64,000 nt of DNA from DATBGS01 sp036557885 (GTDB lineage: Bacteria; Chloroflexota; Ktedonobacteria; Ktedonobacterales; DATBGS01), in assembly GCA_036557885.1 (NCBI GenBank), contig DATBGS010000024.1, forward strand, positions 62,001-126,000, read 5' to 3'. A model generated the notes under the pieces. The model saw only the letters and a program-made list of their open reading frames with translations. It searched no databases and was not told the DNA's origin. Below, piece by piece: positions 7,645 to 17,465 of the stretch; position 1 is the stretch's first letter; each line of letters starts with the position of its first letter. Made by a program: the position numbers and the translations under genes.

Positions 7645-8094
7645 ATGGAAACGACCAGTAGATGCCCGGAATGTGGCGCAGTCTGGCAAGATGGTCTGAC
7701 CTGCCAGGATCATTTTCATCACATGCTGGCCTGGGAAGCTGAATACCCAGACAAAACCCTGGCGGTGCATCATCTGCTGGTGCTTTGTTATCACCTGCAA
7801 CACCCGCATTTGTATTCTCCTGAAGGACTCCAGGGCGCGAAGAAGATTTTGTTTGCCTTTGTGGAAGAAGGGGTCACGCCCCAGGAAATGCGTCGTCGGC
7901 AGCGGGCTGTCGTAGATTCCGGCAAACGCACCTGGAAGATTACTGGCACGCCCACATCCTACGGCGCGTATGCCCATCCGATTCAATGGCCCATCACCGT
8001 CGTGGATGTGGCAGCAGGCGGCGTAGAGGATTATCTGGGGAACGCGCAAGCGTGGGCGCGTTCTATATGTGAAGCACTCAAAAAGTGCCCTTAA
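7645..8094 (+). CDS. DUF5946 family protein
   Basis: A 149-residue cytosolic protein with an N-terminal zinc-knuckle-like CPECGAVWQDGLTCQDHFH stretch, then the conserved WEAEYP, VHHLLVLCYHLQHPHLYS and WPITVVDVA blocks that I associate with the uncharacterised DUF5946 family, common in Ktedonobacteria and some Actinobacteria. No enzyme function is known. The His- and Cys-rich pattern suggests metal binding. It starts 12 bases behind the Bax1-like gene and may belong to the same transcript. The downstream hexosaminidase frame begins close to its stop codon. Confidence 0.75.
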   Translation: METTSRCPECGAVWQDGLTCQDHFHHMLAWEAEYPDKTLAVHHLLVLCYHLQHPHLYSPEGLQGAKKILFAFVEEGVTPQEMRRRQRAVVDSGKRTWKITGTPTSYGAYAHPIQWPITVVDVAAGGVEDYLGNAQAWARSICEALKKCP

Positions 8095-8167
8095 TGGACT
8101 GAGATACAAGGTCAAGACTCGCCAGGCCCGGAGGATGCGGCGCGTGTTTCTGCGCCGCGCACAGAAT

Positions 8168-9667
8168 ATGGACAACATCACGAATAACACGCCAGAGCAG
8201 GTATCATCATCGTCAGCAGCCGGGCGGGCGGACGAACGTCCCCACACGATCCCAGCCCTGAAAGAGTGGTCGCCTGGCAGCGAGGCATATACGTTTCGCT
8301 CGCAGGCGCGCATTCTCCTCGCTGCCGCATCGTCGCAGCAGGTGGAGATGGTTGGCGATGTTCTGGCAGATGATATTGAGCACCTCACCGGGCTGCGCCT
8401 GCCTGTGCTTGCTGCCAGCGACACACAACCAGGCGACATCGTGCTCCAGCTTGACCCCGACGAGGAGACGCCGGGCGCTGAGGGCTACACGCTCTCCATC
8501 GCTCCAACTTGCATCATCCGCGCGCGAACCGGGCAGGGCCTCTTCAACGGCACACGCACGCTGTTGCAATTGCTGCGTCAGGGGACGACCCTGCGAGGAG
8601 GAGTCGCGCGCGATTGGCCGGATTATCCTGAGCGCAGCCTGATGGTGGATATGGGGCGCAAATATTTTTCGGCGCGCTGGCTGGAAAACCATATCCGCGA
8701 GCTAGCCTACCTCAAGTACAACTTTTTCCATTTCCATCTTTCTGACAATGATGGGTTTCGCCTGGAGAGCGAGCGCCACCCTGAGATAGTCTCGCCTGAC
8801 CATTACACCAAAGAGCAGATGCGCGCGTTGATTGAACTGGCCCGGCACTACCATATCACGATTGTGCCAGAGATTGAAATGCCCGGTCATATGGATACGA
8901 TTCTGGCAGCGCACCCAGATTTACAACTCGTCAGCGTGACGGGGCGACGCCGACCAGGAGATATTGATCTGAGCCAGGAGGCATCCTACCAGTTACTGCA
9001 AGACCTGCTCGAAGAATATCTTCCGCTCTTCCCTGGACCCTACTGGCATATCGGGGCAGATGAATATATTAACTGGGAAGTATATGAAAACTATCCCCAA
9101 TTACTGACCTACGCGCAGCATAAATATGGCCCCGGCGCCAATGCAAAGGATAGCTATCTGGGGTTTGTCAATTGGGCAAACGAGATCGTCAAGTCTCACG
9201 GCAAGGTGACACGGGCCTGGAATGATGGGCTGCACAGCGGCGCGGCAGTGACGGTTGCCAGCGATATTACCGTTGAACACTGGTTTCACGCGGGCCTCAC
9301 ACCACAGGAGTTGGTGGCACGCGATCACGCGATCATGAATTGCAACGCCGATTACCTGTATTATGTGCTGCATCGGCACGAACACTGGCGGGCGGCGCCA
9401 GACGCGCTCTATAACGCTTTCGAGCCGCAGCGCTTTCATGGATTGGGCGCTATTGATCCGCAGCATCCGCGCCTTTTGGGGGCAAAGCTGCACGTCTGGT
9501 GCGATAAGCCTGAATGGGAGACGGAGGAGCAGGTAGCAGAGGGCATCCGGTGCCCTCTCCGCTCGTTGGCCCAGAAGAACTGGGGGGCGCCCGCGCTCAC
9601 CACCGCGTATGACACGTTTCTGCCCATCATTGAGCGTATCGGGCGCGCTCCGGGCTATGCTACCTAG
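8168..9667 (+). CDS. Glycoside hydrolase family 20 beta-N-acetylhexosaminidase-like protein
   Basis: An enzyme of about 499 residues that should remove terminal beta-linked N-acetylglucosamine or N-acetylgalactosamine by substrate-assisted catalysis. The N-terminal GH20b-like domain (about residues 20-140) is followed by the TIM barrel. Diagnostic parts are DMGRKYFSARWLENHI, YLKYNFFHFHLSDNDGFRLE, VPEIEMPGHMD and the catalytic Asp-Glu pair in HIGADEYINWE. I see no signal peptide, so it may act on imported sugars inside the cell. The start is uncertain: ATG 8168 precedes the domain, while ATG 8135 and GTG 8069 are in the same frame; none has a well-spaced ribosome-binding site. Confidence 0.85.
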   Translation: MDNITNNTPEQVSSSSAAGRADERPHTIPALKEWSPGSEAYTFRSQARILLAAASSQQVEMVGDVLADDIEHLTGLRLPVLAASDTQPGDIVLQLDPDEETPGAEGYTLSIAPTCIIRARTGQGLFNGTRTLLQLLRQGTTLRGGVARDWPDYPERSLMVDMGRKYFSARWLENHIRELAYLKYNFFHFHLSDNDGFRLESERHPEIVSPDHYTKEQMRALIELARHYHITIVPEIEMPGHMDTILAAHPDLQLVSVTGRRRPGDIDLSQEASYQLLQDLLEEYLPLFPGPYWHIGADEYINWEVYENYPQLLTYAQHKYGPGANAKDSYLGFVNWANEIVKSHGKVTRAWNDGLHSGAAVTVASDITVEHWFHAGLTPQELVARDHAIMNCNADYLYYVLHRHEHWRAAPDALYNAFEPQRFHGLGAIDPQHPRLLGAKLHVWCDKPEWETEEQVAEGIRCPLRSLAQKNWGAPALTTAYDTFLPIIERIGRAPGYAT

Positions 9668-9704
9668 CGTCCACTCGCCCGGCATGTGCCCCTGCTGCTT
9701 GTTT

Positions 9705-10379
9705 TTATCTTGATGAGCCAAACTGCCGCATATGTGTCCGTTCACGCTCCAGCGCGTCAGCCGGGAACGCTTTTGGCCCGCCCAGCGCTTCGGCAGCAAG
9801 CGTCAGTTCCGCCGCCTCTTCCATGATGACGATTAACTGCGCTGTCATCTGCGGGTTGGCGCTAAAGGCCAGCAGCCCATGATTGCCCAGCAGCACCGCC
9901 GGAACGCTGGGATGCTTTGTCATCTGGTCAATGATATTCGTAACCGATTCGCGCGAGCCACGCGGCGCCCAATCTGCCACTGGCACGTCCTCCACAATGC
10001 CAAAGCGCAAGAACGCTTCATAGACACACGGCAGCGGTTTATGCGCCAGCGCAAAGCTCGTCACCTGCGGCGAATGCGTGTGCATGACGGAGCCAACCTC
10101 GCTGCGGGCGCGGTACGCGCCCGCGTGCATAGCCACAATCTCGCGGGTGGCCGGGTCAAGCGTCCCCTCGATCACCTCGCCGTCAAACGTGACGGTCACA
10201 ATCTGCTCTACGGTTGGCATTCTGGCGCCACCTGTGCCCATCAGCAGCATATGCTCGCCCTCTGGCAGGCGCGCGCTCATGTTGCCATGCCCGCTGTGGG
10301 ACATCACGCCCGCTTGAAACAAAAACTGCGCAGCCTGAAGAAGCTGCTCTTTCAGCGTTTGAGAAGTTGTTGTGGACAT
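9705..10379 (-). CDS. Class II aldolase/adducin family protein
   Basis: A protein of 224 residues of the zinc-dependent class II aldolase family (fuculose-1-phosphate or ribulose-5-phosphate type), which cleaves or isomerises sugar phosphates. Seen: SHSGHGNMSARLP near the N-terminus, the zinc ligands in MHTHSP (His-x-His), and the LGNHGLLAF motif with a third His. ATG at 10379 is preferred because GGAG lies 6 bases upstream; an in-frame codon at 10391 is also possible. The gene follows the MBL hydrolase gene by about 30 bases on the same strand and may be co-transcribed with it. The exact substrate cannot be told. Confidence 0.85.
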   Translation of the reverse strand: MSTTTSQTLKEQLLQAAQFLFQAGVMSHSGHGNMSARLPEGEHMLLMGTGGARMPTVEQIVTVTFDGEVIEGTLDPATREIVAMHAGAYRARSEVGSVMHTHSPQVTSFALAHKPLPCVYEAFLRFGIVEDVPVADWAPRGSRESVTNIIDQMTKHPSVPAVLLGNHGLLAFSANPQMTAQLIVIMEEAAELTLAAEALGGPKAFPADALERERTHMRQFGSSR

Positions 10380-10408
10380 TGAGCGCTCCATTCTTGCAGA
10401 AAATCAGA

Positions 10409-11395
10409 TTATGAATGCGTTTGTTCCCACAGCACTGTGCCATCATCGTTGACCAGCTTGCGCACCTGGCCCGCGTGCGCCAGCGCCTGAAGATGCGCCA
10501 GCGTTTCCATCAGGGCAAGCCGCTGCTGGAAGGGGTTATCCTGGTAGCGCGCAAAGATCGTTCCCGCAATATCCCACGCGCTGCGGTGGCCGTTGGTCAA
10601 CAGCGCCAGCATTTGCCCTTTGCGGCGCTCGTGGTGCGCCAGCGTCTCAGTAATGCGTGCCCGGTGATCAGTCATCGGGTTGCCATGACCAGGGAGGGTC
10701 AGCGCCGCGTCAATCTGCTCAATCCGATGCAGCCCGGCGTAAAAATCATCCAGCGGGCTGGGCGACGATTGCGGGTGCTGCGAGATATTGGGCGTTGTCC
10801 CTGGCAGCAGGTGATCGCCCGCAATCAGGATGCGCCGCTTCGCATCATAGAAGCAGATATGCCCTGGCGAATGGCCCGGCGTCCAGAGCGTCTGAAGCTC
10901 TATTCCGCCAATATCCAGCACCTCATCCCCTTCCAGCAGCACATCCACGTCGGTAGGCTGGACCGTATTCAGCATCTGCAAGGAGACTTTGGAGAGCTTT
11001 GCCGCCATCTCCGCTGGCGCCCCATGATGGTGCAGCCATTCCTCCACATCAGCTAGCAGCGAAGCCACCACGCGATACCGGCTGGCAATGAACGGCTCCT
11101 CCAGCCGATGCACAAAGACCGGAGAACCGCTGGCCTCCTTCAATCGGCCTGCCGCGCCCATATGATCGGGATGCACATGCGTTAAGAGCAAATGCGTCAG
11201 GTCGCCAGGGGAAATGCCCAATTCCGCCAGCCCGCGCTCCAGCACCTCCCAGGCGTCCGGGCTATTCAGGCCAAAATCAATCAGCGCAAAGCCAGCGCGA
11301 TGCTTCAGGAGGTAGAGGTTGACGGTGATGGGCGGAAACGGCAGCGGCGAAATGATGCGATAAATATCCGGGGAGACTTCTTCTGCTGTTGCCAT
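10409..11395 (-). CDS. MBL-fold metallo-hydrolase
   Basis: A 328-residue metallo-beta-lactamase-fold hydrolase. The metal-binding motif is THVHPDHMGAAG (HxHxDH), with later ligands in WTPGHSPGHICFY, ILIAGDHLLPG and LPGHG. The C-terminal 90 residues form a small winged-helix-like tail (IFARYQDNPFQQRLALMETLAHLQALA), as in the beta-lactamase-like protein 2/glyoxalase II-like subgroup. That subgroup hydrolyses thioesters or acts on RNA; the substrate here is unknown. AAGGAG precedes the ATG by 7 bases. A dispersed repeat lies upstream. Confidence 0.85.
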   Translation of the reverse strand: MATAEEVSPDIYRIISPLPFPPITVNLYLLKHRAGFALIDFGLNSPDAWEVLERGLAELGISPGDLTHLLLTHVHPDHMGAAGRLKEASGSPVFVHRLEEPFIASRYRVVASLLADVEEWLHHHGAPAEMAAKLSKVSLQMLNTVQPTDVDVLLEGDEVLDIGGIELQTLWTPGHSPGHICFYDAKRRILIAGDHLLPGTTPNISQHPQSSPSPLDDFYAGLHRIEQIDAALTLPGHGNPMTDHRARITETLAHHERRKGQMLALLTNGHRSAWDIAGTIFARYQDNPFQQRLALMETLAHLQALAHAGQVRKLVNDDGTVLWEQTHS

Positions 11396-11440
11396 GTGGT
11401 GCTCCTTTGCATTCTCCCTCTATCTTACCATGCCACGCAT

Positions 11441-11470
11441 TCCCCGGCGCGGTGGCCGGGGCTACAGGCG
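11441..11470. repeat. Dispersed GC-rich repeat, single copy
   Basis: CCCCGGCGCGGTGGCCGGGG followed by CTACAGGC, between the MBL hydrolase start and the end of lysA. Confidence 0.7.
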
Positions 11471-11477
11471 AATACAC

Positions 11478-12791
11478 TCACTCTTCACGCTCCAGCCGCA
11501 GCAGATCATCTAACGTTTCCCGCCGTCGGACAAGCCGGACATGCCCTTCCTTCACAAAGACCACCACCGGGCGCGGCACCAGATTATAGCTGCTTGCCAT
11601 CGGCAGGTGATACGCCCCGCTTACCGGAATAGCCAGGATATTGCCAGTAACGGCAGCAGGCAGCTTTACTGCATCAATCAGCGTATCGCCCGACTCGCAG
11701 TAGCGCCCAACGACACGCACCCTTTCCAGGGCCAGGCCAGTCACGCGCTCGGCCAGCACCGCGTGGTACTTCGCCCCATACAGCGCCGGGCGAATGTTAT
11801 CGCCCATGCCACCATCCACCGCGAGAATCACTTTTCCGCCGGACGTTACCTTGCGCGGCCCAATGCTATAGAGCGCCACGCCTGCGCGGGCCACAATCGC
11901 GCGCCCCGGCTCCACAATCAGGCGCGGTGGCTCCAGATGAAAATCTGCATTTACCGCTCGCAGCGCGTCAGTGATTGCTTCAGCATATGCCTCAATATCT
12001 GGTGGGTGATCTTCTGGCGTATACGCGACGCCCAGGCCGCCGCCTGGACTCAGTTCGCGGATGTTGACCCCATACGCTACGTTTAGCATAGCAGCAAACT
12101 CGCCCAGCCATGTCACTGCGCGGCGCAGCGGCTCCATGTCGCGCAGGTGCGAACCAAGATGCAGATGCAGCCCAACCAGATCAAGCCAGGACGAGCGAAT
12201 AGCACGCTCCACCGCTTCCAATGGTTCGCCTCGATTGCCTGACAGCCCAAATTTGGAGTCGGCGTGGCCGGTTTGGATATGGGCGTGCGTCTCAACTTCG
12301 ATCTCCGGGCAGAGCCGTAGCCAGATGGCAACGCGCTGTTTGCGCACTGCTGCCAGCGCCTCCAGCCGCTCCAGTTCATCCAGGCTATCTACGACCACAC
12401 GCCCAATTCCGGCTTCCAGCGCGGCTTGCAGTTCGGCATCCGGCTTGAAGTTGCCATGCAGGTGCAGCCGCTCGGCGGGATACCCCGCCGCCAGCGCCAT
12501 GTCCATCTCGCCCACCGAAACCACATCCAGTTCCAGCCCTTCCTCCAGCAGCAGCCTGCCCAACGCCAGCGAGAGGTACGCTTTGCTGGCGTAGGCAATG
12601 GTGCTCTGCGGCCAGCGCGACTCAAACGCCTGTCGAAAGGCGCGGCACTGCGCCCGCAGCGTCGCCTCGTCAAAGACATAAAGCGGCGTGCCATATTGAC
12701 GCGCCAGCGCCGCAGCGCTTACCCCTGCTATATTCAATTGTCCCGCGTCATCAACTGTTGCAGTATCAGGCCAGAGATGGGGATGGAGCAT
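11478..12791 (-). CDS. lysA: Diaminopimelate decarboxylase
   Basis: A PLP enzyme of 437 residues that converts meso-diaminopimelate to L-lysine, the last step of lysine synthesis, in the cytosol. The PLP lysine lies in IAYASKAYLS near residue 65. Other family parts are HGNFKPDAEL, LGLHLHLGSHLRD, SPGGGLGVAYTPED, EPGRAIVARAG and the substrate-binding CESGDTLIDAV, where CESGD is the hallmark of LysA. ATG at 12791 was chosen: AAGGA lies about 8 bases upstream and the length fits the family; a longer frame reaching 13124 reads through the upstream repeat and is unlikely. It is flanked on both sides by dispersed repeats. Confidence 0.95.
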   Translation of the reverse strand: MLHPHLWPDTATVDDAGQLNIAGVSAAALARQYGTPLYVFDEATLRAQCRAFRQAFESRWPQSTIAYASKAYLSLALGRLLLEEGLELDVVSVGEMDMALAAGYPAERLHLHGNFKPDAELQAALEAGIGRVVVDSLDELERLEALAAVRKQRVAIWLRLCPEIEVETHAHIQTGHADSKFGLSGNRGEPLEAVERAIRSSWLDLVGLHLHLGSHLRDMEPLRRAVTWLGEFAAMLNVAYGVNIRELSPGGGLGVAYTPEDHPPDIEAYAEAITDALRAVNADFHLEPPRLIVEPGRAIVARAGVALYSIGPRKVTSGGKVILAVDGGMGDNIRPALYGAKYHAVLAERVTGLALERVRVVGRYCESGDTLIDAVKLPAAVTGNILAIPVSGAYHLPMASSYNLVPRPVVVFVKEGHVRLVRRRETLDDLLRLEREE

Positions 12792-12821
12792 AGAGCAAAT
12801 CCTTGAGTGGTGGTGTATGGA

Positions 12822-12882
12822 GCGTAGCCCCGCCGACCCTGGCGGGCCATTCACCGGATGGAAGCCGGTGGTACAGGTAGTC
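12822..12882. repeat. Dispersed GC-rich repeat, diverged pair
   Basis: GCGTAGCCCCGCCGACCCTG, then CACCGGATGGAAGCCGGTGG and TACAGG. It lies between the lysA start and the end of the arabinofuranosidase gene. The second half has a different inner sequence from other copies. Confidence 0.65.
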
Positions 12883-12888
12883 ATTCTA

Positions 12889-14388
12889 TCATAGCGAGCG
12901 CTCACCCATCTGGAAGCGCAGCAGGCTAACCGAATGCGCCGGGAAGGTGTAGTCGAATGCTGGCCCCTGCACAGCCAGCGAACGGTGTCCAACGCTGACG
13001 GCCTGGGGCTGCTCAAAGGAATTGCGTGTCGTTGGATGTGCCCCATTGATCTCGTACACATCAACGCCCACCAAGCCTTCCTGAGCAAACTGCACCGTCG
13101 TGGTGTGCGCTGCATCCTGGTCACGATTGACTACCGCTAGCGCAACCTCTCGTTGTTCAGCGTCGCAGGTCGCGGTCACATCGAGCAGTTTAAACGGTCC
13201 AAGATCAGCCACGCGATGCGTCCACCAGGACGCCGCTGCTGTCTCGGCCTCTGGCGTTAGATCGTACAGGCCACACTCAACAAACACGTCCAGGGCGACT
13301 TCCAAGCTCTTTGTGGCATACAGCCAGAAAGGATGATAGATCGTTTGCAGAAACAGGCCATCGGGGTTGGTGAAGATTGGGGCAATCACATTCACCATCT
13401 GCGCCAGGTTCGCCATGCCCACCGAGTCGCAGTGACGAATGAAGATATTCAGGTAGGTCGCTATCGTCAGGGCATCCGAAAGGTCGTACTGCTCCTCCAG
13501 GCGGCCTTGACTGGCCTGCTCACGATACCACACGTTCCACTCATCATAGGCAATCTTGATCGGGTGAGCAATATGCTGTTCATAGCGCACCTGCGCAATC
13601 AGCGCCCGACAAATGTCCAGTGCGCGCTCTGCCTGGTGCGCAGCAAAGATGTTGCTGTAATGCTCGAAAGCGCCCGTATAGATGTGAATGCTGTGGAAGT
13701 CAATGTGCGAGGCCAGCCCCTCCAGCACGATGCGATCCCAGGCATCCCAGCCCGATTGCCCGCAGCTTACCAGCTTGATGGTGGGATCGGTCCATTTCAT
13801 CACCTTGGCAAACTCTCTGGCCCGCTGCACATAGGCGTCTGCGGATAGAGCGCCGATCTGCCACTCGCCATACATCTCATTACCCAGCCCCCAGTACCGC
13901 ACCTGATAGGGGGCCGCGTGCCCATGCTGGCGGCGCAAATTGGCCCAATAGGTGTCTCCAGCGCCATTGCAATATTCCACCCAGGCTTGCGCTTCATCCA
14001 GCGTTCCCGTTCCCATGTTGATACAGAGGTAAGGTTCGGCCCCAACAAGCTGGCAATAGCGCAGAAATTCATCGGTGCCAAACCGATTGGATTCCTCTGC
14101 TTGCCAGGCCAGGTTCACGCGGCGCGGCCTCTGTTCCAGGGGGCCAATGCCATCTTGCCAGTGGTAGCCGCTGACAAAATTGCCGCCGGGCCAGCGCAAG
14201 ACCGGCAAGCGTAGGGCGCGTATCGCCTCCAGCACATCGGCGCGATAGCCCTGCGCGTCGCTGAGTGGGGAGCCTTCCTCGTAAATACCGCCGTAGATGC
14301 AGCGACCCAGGTGTTCAATAAAGCCGCCAAAGAGCTTTCGGTCAACGTTTCCAATTTTCCTGTCGAGATCAATTTTGATTTTTGCCAC
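12889..14388 (-). CDS. GH51 alpha-L-arabinofuranosidase
   Basis: A 499-residue intracellular family 51 glycosidase that releases terminal L-arabinofuranose from plant arabinan or arabinoxylan fragments. The start region (DRKLFGGFIEHLGRCIYGGIYE) and RWPGGNFVSGYHWQDGIGP are signature parts. The acid/base glutamate is in YWGLGNEMYG and the nucleophile in IAYDEWNVWY. A C-terminal beta-sandwich of about 130 residues follows the barrel. There is no signal peptide, as usual for GH51. GTG start with AGGAG six bases upstream. Neighbouring genes are not arabinose-related, so it appears to be a single gene. Confidence 0.93.
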   Translation of the reverse strand: MAKIKIDLDRKIGNVDRKLFGGFIEHLGRCIYGGIYEEGSPLSDAQGYRADVLEAIRALRLPVLRWPGGNFVSGYHWQDGIGPLEQRPRRVNLAWQAEESNRFGTDEFLRYCQLVGAEPYLCINMGTGTLDEAQAWVEYCNGAGDTYWANLRRQHGHAAPYQVRYWGLGNEMYGEWQIGALSADAYVQRAREFAKVMKWTDPTIKLVSCGQSGWDAWDRIVLEGLASHIDFHSIHIYTGAFEHYSNIFAAHQAERALDICRALIAQVRYEQHIAHPIKIAYDEWNVWYREQASQGRLEEQYDLSDALTIATYLNIFIRHCDSVGMANLAQMVNVIAPIFTNPDGLFLQTIYHPFWLYATKSLEVALDVFVECGLYDLTPEAETAAASWWTHRVADLGPFKLLDVTATCDAEQREVALAVVNRDQDAAHTTTVQFAQEGLVGVDVYEINGAHPTTRNSFEQPQAVSVGHRSLAVQGPAFDYTFPAHSVSLLRFQMGERSL

Positions 14389-14501
14389 GTTGTCTCCTGT
14401 TCCTACCGCTTTAGATTTCAGAGGGCAATACCTTTTACTAAACGCTCGGTTAAATCAATCTCTCTGGGGATGACTTCCCAGCGCGTCAACCACCTTCGGC
14501 G

Positions 14502-14548
14502 AATAGCAGAGCGCCTGGCATGCCAAACATGCCAGGCGCTCTGCTATT
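14502..14548. terminator. Perfect 21-bp hairpin, probable terminator
   Basis: Arms 14502-14522 and 14528-14548 (starting AATAGCAGAGCGCCTGGCAT) are perfect reverse complements around a 5-base loop CCAAA. It lies just behind the ABC permease gene on the minus strand. The stem ends in CTATT rather than a long T run. Confidence 0.7.
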
Positions 14549-14558
14549 GTACTACACC

Positions 14559-17465
14559 TTACTCGTAGCGCAGCACTTCCAGCGGGCGCACGCGCGTGGC
14601 TCGCCAGGCAACCAGCGACGCGGTAATCATCGCCAGCAGCATCGTGCCAAAGACCATTGCCAGCGTAATCTCCACGCTCACTCCAAACGTGAACCTGAAG
14701 ACGAATTTACTCAGGATAAACAGCGCAAACGTCACGCAGACCATCGCCAGCAGGCCACCCAATCCGCCAATCAAGCCATTTTCTAGCAAGACCTGCCCCA
14801 GCACAGTGCGACTGGTAAAGCCCACTGACTTTAAGATGCCCATCTCGCGCCTGCGTTCCAGCATAGCCAGCGCCACCGCGTTCGCAATGATGATGACACC
14901 AGCCAGCAGCGCCAGCCCCGCCACCGAAAGCAGCATCACGATCACTTTGTTCAAGATGTCGTTGATAATTGCCCCAAAGTCGGCAATGTTGATGATCAGC
15001 GCGTCTGGCGCCGCCGTTCCCAAGGTGCGCACTGCTGTTCCCGCCTGATCAGCGTCTACCTTCAGGAAGAACAACGTTGAGGTTGCTGGTCCGCCAACGC
15101 TGGAGGCCAGTTGCTGGCTGCTGAGCAGCCCCGCGGAAAGCACCCTGAACAGTCCTGTTGTCTGGAAAAACCCAACGATCTTGAGCGTTGTTACCCCTTT
15201 GGCAGTGCCATCCTGAATGCTCTTTTGAAGGGCCGCGCAATCCGCTTTGCCAAGCCCACCGCCCGCGCCAGTGCCAGCGAGCAAGGGGTTGTAGACGGTG
15301 ATGGTGCTGCCTACACGCAGGTTGAAGGGCGCACCTGAAAGCCGCGCCGATGCCACGATATTGTTGGTTTGCGCGTCAGCCGGGGTCAGCAAACGCCCGC
15401 TGGAAAGATCAATGGGCGGCGTGCCGCGCCCCTGTTTTGCCAGGGTGGTCTGCGGTAGGCCATTGGGAAACTGGTTCAGATCGTAGCCTTCAACGCTGTC
15501 AATTTGCCCTAGACCATCCTCGTCTTCGCCGGGCTTAATGAACGACTGTACCGGCTGCCCAGCGTCCTGCCCAGAAACCGAGATGCACTGTGGCTGGAAT
15601 TGAGCCATCGTGCCAACCAGTTGCGCTTCCTGCCCTTTCAGGGGCAGCTTTGCGGAAATCTCTTTGCTGCTGCTTTCTGGCAGCGAAGCAATAATGTTAT
15701 AGGGCAGCGTGGTGCTGATGCCCTGCTGGAGCCGGGCGCTGATGTCCTGGCCCAGCACCAGAATGACGCCAATGCCAAACACGCCCACAAAGAGCGCCAG
15801 CAGCGTCGTCACGGTGCGTGTTTTCTGGCGGCCAATGTTGCGGAAGCACATCTTCACATTGGCCTTCCAGGTGCGCGGTAAGAATGCCACTACATACCCT
15901 AGCAGCGTCGCCAGCAGCAAGAGCGAGCCAAAGCCTGGAGCAATGATGGTGATCGCCACTGTCACGACCACACCCAGCGTCACCAACGCCAGATAGCTCG
16001 GTGTGACACGCTCCGGCACCGGCAGATTACTGACGACCAGTACCACCAGCGCAAAGCCCAGGCTGAGCAAGCCTAGCACAATCAGGCTGCCATAGACGAC
16101 GCCAGCGCTCCAGATGACGCTGTTCATGATGGCCGCCGCCAGCAAGAAGAACAGGAAGGTCAGCAAGACCAGCAGCCCAACCGTCAAGGCTTTGCTGCCC
16201 ACTCCGCGCCCCTCATCCAGTTCGCGGATGACGTTCTGTGGGCGAATGGCCGCAGCCCGCACAATGGGCAGCAGTCCAAAGATCAGCGCCGTTGCTACGC
16301 CAATGCCCACGCCGGAAAGCGTCGTGGCGAGATCAAAGACAAACGGCAGCGGGAAATCCAGCGCGGTTTCCACCACGCTCTTGAGCAGATAGCTCATCCC
16401 AACGGCCAGCGCCGCGCCCAGCACGCCGCCAATCAGCCCCAGCAAGCCCGCTTCCAGCCCAAAGAGCGTGTAGAGGTCGCGCCGCCGATAGCCAGTGGTT
16501 TTGAGCATGGCAATTTCAATGCGCCGCCTGCGCAGCATCACCTGCATCGTGTTGATGATGCCCACACCGCCGATTAAGAGCGCCAGCAAGCCCACAATCT
16601 GCAAGAACTTGCGCACCGTATCTACCTGATCTTGCGCCTGCTGCAAGGCTTCATCGGCAGTAGTGGCAGTGGCACCGGGGAACTGCGCGACAATCTCTTT
16701 TTTGACCGCCGCCGCCTGCGCCGGAGTCGTCGTGGTGATATTGACGACGTTATAGGTCGCGGGCTGTGTGGGGTCAACTGGCAGCGCCGCCAGCGGGATA
16801 ATCATCAGCGGGTTGCCGCCAGCATACGCGCCCTGATTCGCCAGCACCCCGGCCACCACGATGCAAACGACCTGATGGTTCGTCGTGGTGATGCGCGCAA
16901 TATCGCCCACGCTGCCGCCCAGTTCATCGTAGACCGTGTGGGTGACAGCGGCGTTATATGCCTGGGTGTTCGGGCATTTCTCCGCCACCCGCGTCCCATT
17001 ATCAAGCGTCTTTGGCGCCGCGCTCAGCAATTGCTTAAAATCTGCGCCTGCTGGCTGATCAATCGCGGGGCTGCCAACCAGCGGGAACACAGCGCCAGTC
17101 ACATCGCTCGGCGCGGTGTTCACGGTGCGCAAACCAAGCGGCACCGAGCGGCTATCTTTGGTGAAATCCGTCGCGTTGGTGTCGTTATAGGCCGTGAAAT
17201 TGGTAATCTTGCCCTGCGCCTTCAGGGTTGCAAAGTAGTTGAGGTCGTTGTCGGTAAATCCGCCCGTATTCGGGGAGACGGCAATATCGCCGCCGTTAAT
17301 CTCGCGCACATTGCTCGTCAGGGCGGCGTTTGCCATCAGCCCCACCAGTTGCAGCGCCACAATCGCCATCACGCCCACCGCCACACAAAACAGCGCCAGT
17401 ATCGTGCGGCTGCCTCCGCGCATCAGCGAGCGCGTGGTGTAGCTGAAATACATTTTCAGCTTCAT
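14559..17465 (-). CDS. MacB/FtsX-type ABC transporter permease
   Basis: A 968-residue membrane protein with an N-terminal membrane helix (about residues 20-40), a MacB-like extracytoplasmic domain (about 45-270), a first FtsX permease block with three helices beginning FLQIVGLLALLIGGVGIINTM, further helices in the middle, a second extracytoplasmic domain and a second FtsX block (AGLALLAGVIIIANAVALAM). LKTTGYRRRDL and LKSVGFTSRTV are the two coupling segments that contact the ATPase. Such double-FtsX permeases act as mechanotransmission exporters or lipoprotein/peptide extruders. Its start overlaps the stop of the ATPase gene by four bases (ATGA), so the two form one transporter. Confidence 0.9.
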   Translation of the reverse strand: MKLKMYFSYTTRSLMRGGSRTILALFCVAVGVMAIVALQLVGLMANAALTSNVREINGGDIAVSPNTGGFTDNDLNYFATLKAQGKITNFTAYNDTNATDFTKDSRSVPLGLRTVNTAPSDVTGAVFPLVGSPAIDQPAGADFKQLLSAAPKTLDNGTRVAEKCPNTQAYNAAVTHTVYDELGGSVGDIARITTTNHQVVCIVVAGVLANQGAYAGGNPLMIIPLAALPVDPTQPATYNVVNITTTTPAQAAAVKKEIVAQFPGATATTADEALQQAQDQVDTVRKFLQIVGLLALLIGGVGIINTMQVMLRRRRIEIAMLKTTGYRRRDLYTLFGLEAGLLGLIGGVLGAALAVGMSYLLKSVVETALDFPLPFVFDLATTLSGVGIGVATALIFGLLPIVRAAAIRPQNVIRELDEGRGVGSKALTVGLLVLLTFLFFLLAAAIMNSVIWSAGVVYGSLIVLGLLSLGFALVVLVVSNLPVPERVTPSYLALVTLGVVVTVAITIIAPGFGSLLLLATLLGYVVAFLPRTWKANVKMCFRNIGRQKTRTVTTLLALFVGVFGIGVILVLGQDISARLQQGISTTLPYNIIASLPESSSKEISAKLPLKGQEAQLVGTMAQFQPQCISVSGQDAGQPVQSFIKPGEDEDGLGQIDSVEGYDLNQFPNGLPQTTLAKQGRGTPPIDLSSGRLLTPADAQTNNIVASARLSGAPFNLRVGSTITVYNPLLAGTGAGGGLGKADCAALQKSIQDGTAKGVTTLKIVGFFQTTGLFRVLSAGLLSSQQLASSVGGPATSTLFFLKVDADQAGTAVRTLGTAAPDALIINIADFGAIINDILNKVIVMLLSVAGLALLAGVIIIANAVALAMLERRREMGILKSVGFTSRTVLGQVLLENGLIGGLGGLLAMVCVTFALFILSKFVFRFTFGVSVEITLAMVFGTMLLAMITASLVAWRATRVRPLEVLRYE

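Noticed and set aside
12792..13124. N-terminal extension of lysA
   Set aside because: It reads through a dispersed repeat and into the neighbour's coding region; LysA length and ribosome-binding site fit the start at 12791.
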